Shown: positions 16,983-25,041 of the stretch, piece after piece
Position numbering within the stretch: the first letter of the stretch is position 1
Layout: each line of letters begins with the position of its first letter
Position numbers and translations under genes: made by a program
Notes under the pieces: model-generated
The model's input: the letters and a program-made list of their open reading frames with translations, nothing else
Database searches by the model: none
Told to the model about the DNA's origin: nothing
Assembly: GCA_947490615.1 (NCBI GenBank)
Contig: CANLHK010000019.1
Location: 1-37,111, forward strand
Length of the DNA stretch: 37,111 nt
Direction: 5' to 3'
From: Planctomycetaceae bacterium
GTDB taxonomy: Bacteria > Planctomycetota > Phycisphaerae > Phycisphaerales > SM1A02

Positions 16983-17597
16983 CTACGCTCGCTGCGCGGT
17001 CTGACCAACCCGCTCGCGCATGCGAAGGAAGTTCGCCAACAGCGTCACGCCTTCGACCGTCAAGAAACTCTCTGGGTGAAACTGCACGCCTTCAAGTGGC
17101 GCCGCACCCGCTGGTGCTTTCCAGCGCAATCCCATGATTTCCTTCTTGTCGGTCCACGCCGATACTTCGAAATCAGGATGCACCGTGGCTCGATCGACGA
17201 TGAGCGAGTGGTAGCGCGTTGCGACAAACGGATTCGACAGCCCGACAAAGAGCCCGCGAGCGTCGTGGTGAATCTCCGAGGTCTTCCCGTGCACGGGTTC
17301 GTCGTTGCGTCGCACCGTCATGCCGTGGCAGTCGCCGATGGTCTGGTGCCCAAGGCAGACACCAAGAATCGGAATGGCGCCGCGAAAGTGCTGGATGAGC
17401 GCAGCGCTGATGCCTGCTTCCTTGGGCGTGCAAGGTCCTGGCGAGATCACCAGATGACTTGGACGCAACCGCGCAGCCTCTTCGACCGAGATCGCGTCGT
17501 TGCGCACCACCGAAATCTCGAGCGCGCGATCGATCTCGCCGAAGCGCTGCACGAGGTTGAAGGTGAAGGAGTCGTAGTTGTCGATGAGCAACAGCAC
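16983..17597 (-). CDS. Anthranilate / aminodeoxychorismate synthase glutamine amidotransferase subunit
   Basis: A 204-residue class I glutamine amidotransferase that supplies ammonia to anthranilate synthase (TrpG) or aminodeoxychorismate synthase (PabA). The N-terminus LLLIDNYDSFTFNLVQ is the family hallmark. The triad is complete: GVCLGHQ (Cys81) and QFHPES (His174, Glu176). SPGPCTPKEAG and ATRYHSLIV are also conserved. The GTG at 17597 is chosen because it fits the conserved N-terminus exactly and TACCAT ends 7 nt upstream; the frame extends further to 17666 but would then overlap the divergent gene. The partner chorismate-binding subunit is not in view, so trpG and pabA cannot be separated; some bacteria use one subunit for both. 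Confidence 0.9.
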   Translation of the reverse strand: MLLLIDNYDSFTFNLVQRFGEIDRALEISVVRNDAISVEEAARLRPSHLVISPGPCTPKEAGISAALIQHFRGAIPILGVCLGHQTIGDCHGMTVRRNDEPVHGKTSEIHHDARGLFVGLSNPFVATRYHSLIVDRATVHPDFEVSAWTDKKEIMGLRWKAPAGAAPLEGVQFHPESFLTVEGVTLLANFLRMRERVGQTAQRA

Positions 17598-17604
17598 GGC
17601 TCGG

Positions 17605-17634
17605 ATGGTACGAGTTCGCGTGTCTGAGTATCTT
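17605..17634. promoter_or_regulatory. Back-to-back -10 hexamers in a 43-bp divergent gap
   Basis: TACCAT on the minus strand (17610-17605) ends 7 nt before the amidotransferase GTG, and TATCTT on the plus strand (17629-17634) ends 6 nt before the ATG at 17641. The whole divergent gap is 43 bp, leaving no room for conventional leaders. The -35 elements would lie inside the opposite gene and are not convincing. Confidence 0.4.
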
Positions 17635-17640
17635 GAAGTG

Positions 17641-18669
17641 ATGAGTAGCACCGACACGCCCCCCAATCGACCTCATGCGGGCGCCGTGGGCGTCGGCATC
17701 ATCGGACTCGGATTCATGGGGCGCACGCATCTTGCGGCCTACGCAGCCAACTCGCGGGCGTCGGTCCGCGCGCTGTGCGACCCCGCTGCTGCAGCGACCG
17801 CGAGTGGCGGAAATCTCATCAATCCTGGGTCCGAGGGCGTCGCGCAGATGCTCGCGACGCTGCCGCGCGAGCACACGGTCGCAGCGCTTCTCGCACGCGC
17901 CGATGTGGAACTGGTCTCCATCTGTACACCCACCGACAGCCATGTCGACTTGGTTCGTGCCGCCATCGCTGCAGGCAAGCATGTCCTCGTGGAGAAACCC
18001 GTCGCCCTCGACGCGAAGGAGATCCGCGCGCTTGATCGCGAAGCGAAGGCCGCGGGCGTGCTCGTGATGCCCGCGCACTGCATGCGCTTCTGGCCCGCGT
18101 GGGCGTGGATGGCGCAGGCAGTGCAAACAAAGCGCTACGGTCGCCCACTACGCGCGTCGTTTCGGCGGCTCGGTGCGCGTCCCACATGGAGTCAGGAGTT
18201 CTATCTCGACATCACGCGCAGCGGCGGCGCGATCATCGATCTGCACATCCACGATGCGGACTTCGTCCGATTTGCGTTTGGCGAGCCCGCGACCGTCACC
18301 GCGCGCGGCGACAGGATGCATGTGCACGCGCGTTACTCTTACGCCGACGGACTCGAGATCGAAGCTGAGGGTGGTTGGATGGACGATCCGAAGTTCGCCT
18401 TCATGATGGTCGCCACCATCGAGTGCGAGCGCGGCATCATCGACTTCCGCATCGGACGCGATCCCGAACTCTGCGTGCTCGAAGAGGGAGTCGAACGCCC
18501 GATAGCAACAGGCATCGACTATCCCCTCGGCGCGGGCTACGAGCACGAAATCGATGCGCTTCTCCAATCGGTGCTCGAGAGCTCGACCGAGGCCCCTGTG
18601 ACGCTCCGTGAGGCTGCTGCGACGCAAGAGCTCCTTGATCGGGAAATCGCACTACTCCAGAGTGGATAA
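17641..18669 (+). CDS. Gfo/Idh/MocA family oxidoreductase (second copy)
   Basis: A 342-residue NAD(P)-dependent dehydrogenase, substrate unknown. The Rossmann motif VGIIGLGFMGRTH begins near residue 18. VSICTPTDSHVDL and VEKPVALD follow at about 100-125, and the C-terminal domain has SGGAIIDLHIHDADFVRFAFG, which carries the catalytic Asp/His region. It is only distantly similar to the other Gfo/Idh/MocA protein in this window and lacks its Lys-rich loop. The ATG at 17641 directly follows a TATCTT hexamer. The protein is cytoplasmic. It is the last housekeeping-type gene before the secreted-protein cluster. Confidence 0.9.
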   Translation: MSSTDTPPNRPHAGAVGVGIIGLGFMGRTHLAAYAANSRASVRALCDPAAAATASGGNLINPGSEGVAQMLATLPREHTVAALLARADVELVSICTPTDSHVDLVRAAIAAGKHVLVEKPVALDAKEIRALDREAKAAGVLVMPAHCMRFWPAWAWMAQAVQTKRYGRPLRASFRRLGARPTWSQEFYLDITRSGGAIIDLHIHDADFVRFAFGEPATVTARGDRMHVHARYSYADGLEIEAEGGWMDDPKFAFMMVATIECERGIIDFRIGRDPELCVLEEGVERPIATGIDYPLGAGYEHEIDALLQSVLESSTEAPVTLREAAATQELLDREIALLQSG

Positions 18670-18837
18670 GGACGGGCGCCTGCGTTGCAGGGCAGAATTT
18701 TCTGGCCATGCCCGCGTGATTCTCCCAGCAATCACAGATCAACTTCTTGCACGAAAGCCCAATGGCGGCATGGTCCTGAGACCCGACCTGACTCGGACGG
18801 CTGTTTCGTTCCGAAAGTCTCTGTCTTTGCCCCCGCT

Positions 18838-18849
18838 GAGGAGTCTGCC
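18838..18849 (+). promoter_or_regulatory. Strong ribosome-binding site of the first cluster gene
   Basis: GAGGAG at 18838-18843, 6 nt before the ATG at 18850, decides the start although the frame is open from 18685. The 180-bp gap upstream holds only a weak CCTGC/GCAGG hairpin followed by AATTTTCT at about 18679-18702, a possible terminator of the preceding gene. Confidence 0.7.
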
Positions 18850-20241
18850 ATGAAGTCCCATCGATCGGCCGTAGCCACACTCCTCGCTTCAGCGGCGCTT
18901 GCCGGAGCCTGCGCGGGGACCGCCTCAGCCCAAGTGCTCTCCATCAACGCCTCCGCGACGGTCTCGACCGCTGCGCTCGACGCGGCGCGCGAGTTTGTCG
19001 TCGCGGTCAACATCGCAGGCATGACTGGAGCCGTTGGTGCGCAGGCAACCGTTGCCTATGACCCCGCGGTCGTGGAGTTTGTCGGACTCGCCGCTGGTGA
19101 CGACTTCACCACACTGATCTACAGCAACCACGATGCGGTCGCGCACAAGATCGTCTTCGCTTCGGGCATTGACCAGGGAGCTTCTGGCGCGGGGATCTCC
19201 GCTGGAAATGCTGCAAACCTGACCTTTCGCACCATCGTGGGCGCTTGCTCTGATCTTGACGCGGTCGTCTTCTCGACCAGCGCACTCCCGACACGCATCA
19301 CCGATGGCAGCGGTGCTTCGCTCTCGCACACTGAAAGTAATGCAGTGAGCGTCACTGCGCTGTCGCCGTTCACGCTCGTTGGTGGTTCTGCCGACACTTC
19401 GGTGGCCACGGATGCAGGCTCGATCATCGGCGCCTTCGTCACCTTGGTCTCGCCAACCGCCTCCGACAGCTGCGCCACCACACTCACGGTGACCGCGTCC
19501 CGCTCGGATTCTGCAGCGATTGGCGCGGAATTCCCCATCGGCACAACGACCGTGACCTACAGCGCGACCGACGCGGCGGGCAACACCGACAGCAGCGATG
19601 TGCTTGTCACCGTTGCCAACTACCAGCTGCTTGATGCCGCGATCACGCTGAACGGCGCGATCCTCGGAGACTCCTCGCGCTCGATTCGTGTCACGACAGG
19701 CGCCTCATCGCAGGTCACCGCGGTCGCCTTCACAGCGGGCGTCGGTGCGGCGTCCAATCTTCATGTCCCTGTGGCTGCGAGCTACGGCTGCGTGAGTGCG
19801 AAGGATGTTGGACACTCGCTGAGCAACAGTGCAGCTGCGAGCATCGTGGGCGTTGAGTACTCCACGAGCATCGCGCTGGATCAAGGCGACTCCAACGACG
19901 ACAACCTCGTCGACATCCTCGACTTCGGTATCTTCATCGGCGACTTCGGCCCTGCAGCCGCTGGCGGCATCTCGAACTTCAACGATGACCTCAGCGTGAA
20001 CAACGCGGACTACGGATTCATCTCCTTGAACTTCGCCCACACTGGCATCACCTGCGGCGCCTTCACGGGTGGCGCACCGCGCACAGCGGTCTCGGTGAAG
20101 GAACTTCGCCGGCTCGGCCTCGGCCACCTCGTGAGCGCAGACCTCAACCGCGACGGGATGGTCAACATCAGCGACATCGTGTACTACATGGAGCACGGCG
20201 TTCCGAGCACGAAGCGCCCGATCGTCACCACCCAGTGGTAA
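18850..20241 (+). CDS. Secreted cohesin-like/HYR/dockerin-like protein, paralogue 1
   Basis: A 463-residue exported protein. A signal peptide is cut near ASA-Q at residue 27. About 29-170 is a cohesin-like beta-sandwich (VGAQATVAYDPAVVEFVGL; LTFRTIVGAC). About 175-255 is an HYR-type domain (EFPIGTTTVTYSATDAAGN). About 257-345 is a linker domain starting YQLLDAAITLNG with SYGCVSAKDVGHSLS. From 347 there are three EF-hand-like loops: DSNDDNLVDILD (347), NFNDDLSVNNAD (376) and DLNRDGMVNISD (431), the last preceded by KELRRLGLGHL. The chain ends in Trp. The mature part has exactly four Cys, one per module. It has no known anchor motif. It is most similar to the gene at 22,706. Function is unknown; a calcium-stabilised extracellular or envelope structural protein is inferred. 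Confidence 0.85.
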   Translation: MKSHRSAVATLLASAALAGACAGTASAQVLSINASATVSTAALDAAREFVVAVNIAGMTGAVGAQATVAYDPAVVEFVGLAAGDDFTTLIYSNHDAVAHKIVFASGIDQGASGAGISAGNAANLTFRTIVGACSDLDAVVFSTSALPTRITDGSGASLSHTESNAVSVTALSPFTLVGGSADTSVATDAGSIIGAFVTLVSPTASDSCATTLTVTASRSDSAAIGAEFPIGTTTVTYSATDAAGNTDSSDVLVTVANYQLLDAAITLNGAILGDSSRSIRVTTGASSQVTAVAFTAGVGAASNLHVPVAASYGCVSAKDVGHSLSNSAAASIVGVEYSTSIALDQGDSNDDNLVDILDFGIFIGDFGPAAAGGISNFNDDLSVNNADYGFISLNFAHTGITCGAFTGGAPRTAVSVKELRRLGLGHLVSADLNRDGMVNISDIVYYMEHGVPSTKRPIVTTQW

Positions 20242-20298
20242 GTCCGTGGTGAGCCCGATGCTGAGAACCTGACGTCCGAAGACTCTTCAACTATCCCA

Positions 20299-20331
20299 AG
20301 CGCCTCAGGACCTCCTGAGGCGCTTTCTTTT
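20299..20331 (+). terminator. Intrinsic terminator after paralogue 1
   Basis: A perfect 11-bp stem (AGCGCCTCAGG at 20299-20309, complement at 20314-20324) with a 4-nt loop ACCT, followed by TTCTTTT. It lies 57 bp after the stop, so paralogue 1 is transcribed separately from the next gene. Confidence 0.9.
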
Positions 20332-20366
20332 GGACAGTGGTCCTAGAGACAAATGCACACAAAGTA

Positions 20367-20394
20367 TTGAAACGCATGGACTTACGAGAATAGT
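20367..20394 (+). promoter_or_regulatory. Candidate promoter of paralogue 2
   Basis: TTGAAA (20367-20372), 16 bp, AATAGT (20389-20394), placed between the upstream terminator and the gene at 20,472. A leader of about 70 nt would follow, ending in AAGGAG about 10 nt before the ATG. Confidence 0.45.
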
Positions 20395-20471
20395 GCTGCA
20401 TCCTCCCATCGAGACTCCGGGGGCGTCCCTCAGAGCGATCTCATTGAGACTCGGGCAAGGAGACGAAGCAC

Positions 20472-22304
20472 ATGCGCAGCAGTGCCCCACGAGGTCAACT
20501 CGGATTCGCTTGCATCGGCGGAGCAGTCGTGCTGCTGTCCTCGAGCTCGCTGCAGGCGGATGTGACCTTCGCCCTGCACGCGCGGAGCTTTGAGGCGCTG
20601 CAATTTCAAGCGCTGACCCAAGTCGGCGAGCTCACGGGATCGCTGACGGGTGTGTCCGTCAACGCTGCGTTGGTAGGCCGAACCGGCACGACACTCGCGG
20701 ACGACCTCTGCGTGTATGTGCAGCAAGGCGAGCTCACCTTCAGTGGACTTCTCCAATGTGGTGGCGCCGTCAATCTCAATGCGACGCACTGCCTCGCGTG
20801 GCCCAACGGCCACTCGGGTGAACCTGATGCGCGCACACTTGGAACACTTGCGGCGCCGACGGCCGTCGACTTCGCCACGGCTGACTTGCGCGTTTGGCTC
20901 GGAAGCGGCGTGAGCGCGCCTGGCGCGATGGGCACTTGGACTGGGACCGTCACACTGCACGGCGTCTCGTTTGCCTCAGAACTACCAGCCTTACTGAGCG
21001 TGGTTGGAACACCCGTGGTCCCTACCACTGGTGCGTTCACCGTCGATGTGAATCTCGATGGACTCTCCCGCGTCGCGGTCGGAGCGCAGGCTTCTGTCGC
21101 GTATGACCCGACACTCGTGGAGTTCGTCGGCATTGAAGCGGGAACGGAGTTTCCGTTGCTCGCCTACACGACGCACGACGCCTTGGCCGCAAAGATCACC
21201 TTTGCGGCAGGCGTGGCGCAGTTCGACGGCGCCGCGGCGATCGCCAACGGAAACATCGCCAAGCTCACCTTTCGACCGCGCGCTGGCGCTTGCGTCGATG
21301 CGGATGCGATCACGCTTTCGATTGGTTCCCTGCCGACGCGTGTGACTGATGTCGCTGGCCAACCGATCCCCGTGACCGAAGTGAACGGAGTGGTTCTGAC
21401 GGCGCTCGATGCGCCGCAATTGCTTGGTGTGCCGACGGACCTCCAACTCGCGGCCGATGCAGGCACCACGCTTGGCGCAGCTGTTTCCCTGAGCGTTCCT
21501 CGGGCGAGCGATAGCTGCGGCCACGCGCTCTTGGTGACAGCAGTCCGATCCGATGGACTACCGCTCGCCGCGTACTTCGCCATTGGAACGACCACGATTG
21601 CTTGGAGCGCAACCGATGCTGCGGGCACCCCCGTCTCGGCGACGACTTCCATCACCGTGCTCGACCATCAACTCGCGACCGTCGATGTCGACTACGCCGT
21701 CGGAATCGCAGCGACCCGCGTCTTCACCCATCCGATTCGGCTCACGCTGAACTCAGGCGAGGTCGTCGTAACGGATGTGGACTTCGTTGGAACCAACGGC
21801 GCGGTCAAGGACATCGCGGTTCCCGTCCGCGCCGATTACCAGTGCATCGCTGCAAAGGACGCCACACACACCAATTCCTCGGCGCGAGCCCTGTCGGTCG
21901 TCGGCACCAAATGGGTTGCGTCGGCGGCCTTCCAGCTCGTCGGCGGTGATTCGAACGACGACAACTCCATCGATGTCCTCGACTTCGGCACCTACCTCGC
22001 GGACCGCGGAGCGCCGAGGGACGCGCTCAGCCGCAGCAACTTCAACCGTGACGCCGTCGTGAATAACGGCGACTTCAGCTTCATCGCGATCAACTTCCTC
22101 CAGACTGGTTCGTCCTGCAGCGTCTTGGGTGCGCCAGTGGCGCGCGCCTCGATCACCGTGCGAGAGCTGAGGCGTCTCGGACTCGGACACCTCGCGCTTG
22201 CTGACCTTGACCAGAATGGAGTGGTTGACGCTGCGGACCTCGCGCACTACGCGCAGTTCGGCGCTCCCCGCTTCAAGGGACCCCGCCCCGCCGCCGATTG
22301 GTGA
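20472..22304 (+). CDS. Secreted cohesin-like/HYR/dockerin-like protein, paralogue 2
   Basis: A 610-residue exported protein, the most divergent of the cluster. After a signal peptide (cut near LQA-D, about residue 29) there is an extra N-terminal domain of about 150 residues (DVTFALHARSFEALQFQ...) resembling a beta-sandwich with two Cys; it is absent from paralogues 1 and 3 and not recognised. Then follow the cohesin-like domain (VGAQASVAYDPTLVEFVGI), the HYR-type domain (YFAIGTTTIAWSATDAAG), the linker with DYQCIAAKDATH, and three EF-hand-like loops (DSNDDNSIDVLD, NFNRDAVVNNGD, DLDQNGVVDAAD). The chain ends in Trp. AAGGAG lies 10 nt before the ATG. It sits between the two closely similar paralogues 1 and 3. 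Confidence 0.83.
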   Translation: MRSSAPRGQLGFACIGGAVVLLSSSSLQADVTFALHARSFEALQFQALTQVGELTGSLTGVSVNAALVGRTGTTLADDLCVYVQQGELTFSGLLQCGGAVNLNATHCLAWPNGHSGEPDARTLGTLAAPTAVDFATADLRVWLGSGVSAPGAMGTWTGTVTLHGVSFASELPALLSVVGTPVVPTTGAFTVDVNLDGLSRVAVGAQASVAYDPTLVEFVGIEAGTEFPLLAYTTHDALAAKITFAAGVAQFDGAAAIANGNIAKLTFRPRAGACVDADAITLSIGSLPTRVTDVAGQPIPVTEVNGVVLTALDAPQLLGVPTDLQLAADAGTTLGAAVSLSVPRASDSCGHALLVTAVRSDGLPLAAYFAIGTTTIAWSATDAAGTPVSATTSITVLDHQLATVDVDYAVGIAATRVFTHPIRLTLNSGEVVVTDVDFVGTNGAVKDIAVPVRADYQCIAAKDATHTNSSARALSVVGTKWVASAAFQLVGGDSNDDNSIDVLDFGTYLADRGAPRDALSRSNFNRDAVVNNGDFSFIAINFLQTGSSCSVLGAPVARASITVRELRRLGLGHLALADLDQNGVVDAADLAHYAQFGAPRFKGPRPAADW

Positions 22305-22705
22305 GCCATCGGCGAGCTCGTGAAGCAGCAGACCTCGGTACGGGATGGCGCCAACCGAACGCTCGGATGGCACACGCTTCGACCGCGCAGCGTTGTGCTG
22401 CGACGATCCGCCGTGTCGAATCCCCACGGTCGATCCACCTCGAGAGTCGCAACCGCCGCTCTGGTGAGGCTCATCGGTGCAAGCTCCACCAATGCCTGTC
22501 GGTGCTCCAGAGTCGAAAGTCGTAACGCCGTATAAACATCGTCTTGAGGGTGATACTGGCAGGTTGTCAGACGGAATTTATCGTTTGTTCCATAGAGTTC
22601 ATTCCCTAGGGATGCAAATCCGTGAACCCGAGTCATCCAACGATCTCTGAAGACTCCAGCCTATGTTCGGCTGGCAGCACACTTTACCACTTGAGGAGCT
22701 TGAAG
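22305..22705 (+). other. 401-bp gap between paralogues 2 and 3
   Basis: No convincing gene. It contains a 10-bp palindrome TCCCTAGGGA (22603-22612), a small hairpin CCAGCC-7-GGCTGG (22656-22674) 18 nt before the ribosome-binding site GAGGAG (22693-22698), and a TATAAA at 22531-22536 without a good -35. No intrinsic terminator for paralogue 2 was found. Confidence 0.5.
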
Positions 22706-24097
22706 ATGTCCATCCGTCCACTGACCGTGGCGTTTATCGCCACAGCTGTTACCGCGCTCACCGCGACGACAGCCATGTCCCAGTCCTTGTCCGTCAACGC
22801 CACCGCGATCGAGCAGACCGATGCCTCTGCCGCCACCCGCGAGTTCACCGTGAATGTGAACTTGGCCTCCTTCACCGGAGCTGTCGGCGCGCAAGTCACC
22901 GTCCTCTACGACGACACCCAAGTCGCCTTCGTGAGCGGCGCAGCGGGAAGCGACTTCCCGATCGTGATTTCGGCCGCCGCGGACGACGCGACCAACAACA
23001 AGGTCACCTTCGCGACCGGCGTCGACGCGAGCTCGAATCCGTCCGGAATCGCCTCGGGCAACATTGCAGTGCTGACCTTCCGCACCATTGCCGAAGTCTG
23101 CACCGATCTTGACGCGATCGTGCTGTCGACGACCAGCGCGCTTCCGACCATGATCTCGAACAACCTCGGTGAGAGCCTGTCCTACACCGCGGCCAACAAT
23201 GTGAGCGTCACCGCGCTCGACGACTTCGCGCTCGTCGGGGTCCCAAGCAACGTCTCGGTGCCTGCAGACGCTGGCTCCGCGACGGGCGCAGCGGTCTCGC
23301 TGACCGCCCCGACTGCTTCTGACAGCTGCGACACTTCGCTGAGCGTCAGCGTGTCTCGGTCCGACTCTGCGTCGATCAGCGCGGAGTTCCCGATCGGCAC
23401 CACGACCGTGACCTACAGCGCGACCGACGCAGCTGGCCACACGCACAGCGCCGATGTGACCGTGACCGTCGCCAACTACCAGCTGCTCGACGCGTCGATC
23501 ACGCTCAACGGCAGCATCAGTGGCAACTCGACGCGCTCGGTCCGCGTGATCGCTGGTGCCAATACCCAGGTCGTCAGCGTCGGCTTCACCGCTGGATCAG
23601 GCACTGCGTCGGATGTGCAAATCCCACCAGCCGCCACCTATTCCTGCATCCGTTACAAGTCGGTCAATCACTCACTGAGCAACACCGCGGCCGCGACCGA
23701 CGGTGGCACGCAGTGGAGCGCGTCAGTTGCGCTCGACCAAGGCGACTCCAACGACGACAACCGCGTCGACATCCTCGACTTCGGCATCTTTGTCGGTGAC
23801 TTCGGTACTTCCTCAGCTGGCGCCATCTCGAACTTCAACGACGACGGCAACGTCAACAACGGCGACTTCTCCTTCATCTCCGTCAACTTTGCGGACGTTG
23901 GTGTTGTGTGCGGCGCCTACACGGGCGGGACGCCGCTCATGGCGATCTCTGTGAAGGAACTCCGTCGTCGTGGACTCGGGCACCTCGCTGGAGCGGACCT
24001 CAACCGCGACGGCATCCTGAGCATCCCTGACATCTCCTATTACATGGAGCACGGTCTCCCAACCGCGAAGCAGCCACGCGTCACGACCCAGTGGTGA
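22706..24097 (+). CDS. Secreted cohesin-like/HYR/dockerin-like protein, paralogue 3
   Basis: A 463-residue exported protein, the same length as paralogue 1 and strongly similar throughout. The signal peptide ends near AMSQ (about residue 26). The cohesin-like domain has VGAQVTVLYDDTQVAFVSG, the HYR domain EFPIGTTTVTYSATDAAGH, and the linker YQLLDASITLNG and TYSCIRYKSVNHSLS, with the usual AKD changed to YKS. Loops are DSNDDNRVDILD, NFNDDGNVNNGD and DLNRDGILSIPD, the third preceded by KELRRRGLGHL. It ends in TTQW as does paralogue 1. Four Cys in the mature chain, one per module. The ATG at 22706 is set by GAGGAG 7 nt upstream; the frame is open from 22622. Probably a recent duplicate of paralogue 1. 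Confidence 0.85.
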   Translation: MSIRPLTVAFIATAVTALTATTAMSQSLSVNATAIEQTDASAATREFTVNVNLASFTGAVGAQVTVLYDDTQVAFVSGAAGSDFPIVISAAADDATNNKVTFATGVDASSNPSGIASGNIAVLTFRTIAEVCTDLDAIVLSTTSALPTMISNNLGESLSYTAANNVSVTALDDFALVGVPSNVSVPADAGSATGAAVSLTAPTASDSCDTSLSVSVSRSDSASISAEFPIGTTTVTYSATDAAGHTHSADVTVTVANYQLLDASITLNGSISGNSTRSVRVIAGANTQVVSVGFTAGSGTASDVQIPPAATYSCIRYKSVNHSLSNTAAATDGGTQWSASVALDQGDSNDDNRVDILDFGIFVGDFGTSSAGAISNFNDDGNVNNGDFSFISVNFADVGVVCGAYTGGTPLMAISVKELRRRGLGHLAGADLNRDGILSIPDISYYMEHGLPTAKQPRVTTQW

Positions 24098-24206
24098 ATT
24101 CGCGACGCTCTTGGGGGAATGCCCTTGGCTTTGGCCCCAGAGATTTCGCGAAAGCTTGACAATCATCCGTGGTGATCTCGGGGCGACTCCCGACCACCCA
24201 CCGCCG

Positions 24207-24246
24207 CAGCGCCTCGGGCAATTGCCCGAGGCGCTGTCTTTCGTTT
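24207..24246 (+). terminator. Intrinsic terminator after paralogue 3
   Basis: A 30-bp perfect palindrome (24207-24236) starting CAGCGCCTCGGGCAA, followed by TCTTTCGTTT. The stem base AGCGCCTC/GAGGCGCT is the same as in the terminator after paralogue 1. Confidence 0.9.
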
Positions 24247-24480
24247 CATCCATTGAGCGCCGCGCCGAGAACCGACCGAAGCGCTCGCCCTGTTGCGCGC
24301 TGCCACCCTTGGCAAGTTCGTCAGTTATCGAATCTCAGAATTGGAATCGGCGGACGCCCCAACTCGCAGACTTCTGCAGCGCTCGACGCGCGAACTCTGA
24401 GGACAAACGGGGGTTCGATGACAACGGCACGGCGCGTTCTCGGATCCGACAGGGACGGAATCAGCAAAGCGACCGGTGCC

Positions 24481-24606
24481 CTGTGACGGTTGCAAACCTT
24501 TGGCACTAGGCGATTTATGCCACCATCGAATTGACTTCCCCTCTCCTGCCCCCACACTACGGAGTCGGATTGCCCCGAGAGCACCCAGCCGTTGCAACCG
24601 TCACAG
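24481..24606. repeat. 15-bp perfect inverted repeat enclosing 96 bp
   Basis: CTGTGACGGTTGCAA at 24481-24495 and its exact reverse complement at 24592-24606. The enclosed segment has TTGACT (24531-24536) and CACACT (24553-24558) spaced 16 bp, a possible promoter reading towards the giant genes. No flanking target duplication is visible. It may be an invertible segment, a long-range RNA stem, a pair of protein-binding sites, or a small inverted-repeat element. Confidence 0.75.
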
Positions 24607-24655
24607 AACGAATGTCCGAGCCCCGGACACCTGATGTTGTGTTGAGGAGTTAGAG

Positions 24656-24949
24656 ATGCAGATCTGTTACGCTTCACATTGCCAACACCCACGAACGCGC
24701 GTGCGCAGTTCCTTTGCGGATTGCAACACACGAGTGCGCTGGACTGCAGGCCTTCAGACGCAAGTCGTACGCAAGGAGGCGTGTAGATCACTGCATGGTT
24801 TCCGCGGGGTGCGCAGCAACCAGTTTGATCTTGGAATTCGAGGAGAGCATGAACCGAGTGCTGTTCGTACGCGCGTCATCGCGCAGCGGACAGCGACACG
24901 CTTGTCCTCGCAGCATGGTGAGCAACGAGTATCGACGGCAACGAAGTGA
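24656..24949 (+). CDS. Possible small protein or relic downstream of a family-type ribosome-binding site
   Basis: A 97-codon frame starting at an ATG with GAGGAG 6 nt upstream. The context TTGAGGAG-ATG closely copies that of paralogue 3. The product is basic, rich in Arg, Cys and His, without signal peptide or known domain. It may be a leader remnant of a lost paralogue rather than a real gene. Codon choice is unlike the neighbouring genes. Confidence 0.25.
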   Translation: MQICYASHCQHPRTRVRSSFADCNTRVRWTAGLQTQVVRKEACRSLHGFRGVRSNQFDLGIRGEHEPSAVRTRVIAQRTATRLSSQHGEQRVSTATK

Positions 24950-25041
24950 AACGCGAGCCCGTGCCAGTCAGAGAGCATTGATCAGAGAACCAATCGACCG
25001 GCCTCTAGCCCCAGAGTCCCACCAGTCGACAGGAGAAAAAG

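Larger units (their letters stand above)
24098..25041 (+). other. 944-bp gap before the giant repeat genes
   Basis: The longest stretch without a clear gene. It holds a strong terminator (24207-24246), a 15-bp perfect inverted repeat enclosing 96 bp (24481-24606), a small hairpin TGTCCG-5-CGGACA (24613-24629), a Shine-Dalgarno/ATG pair starting a short reading frame (24656-24949), and a second GAGGAGA/ATG pair at 24849 opening a 76-codon frame that overlaps the next gene. No protein family is recognisable in any frame. Confidence 0.6.

Noticed and set aside
24481-24606. Miniature transposable element
   Set aside because: Kept as an alternative only: the arms fit, but the flanks (left ...GGTGCC, right AACGAA...) show no target-site duplication and no second copy was noticed.
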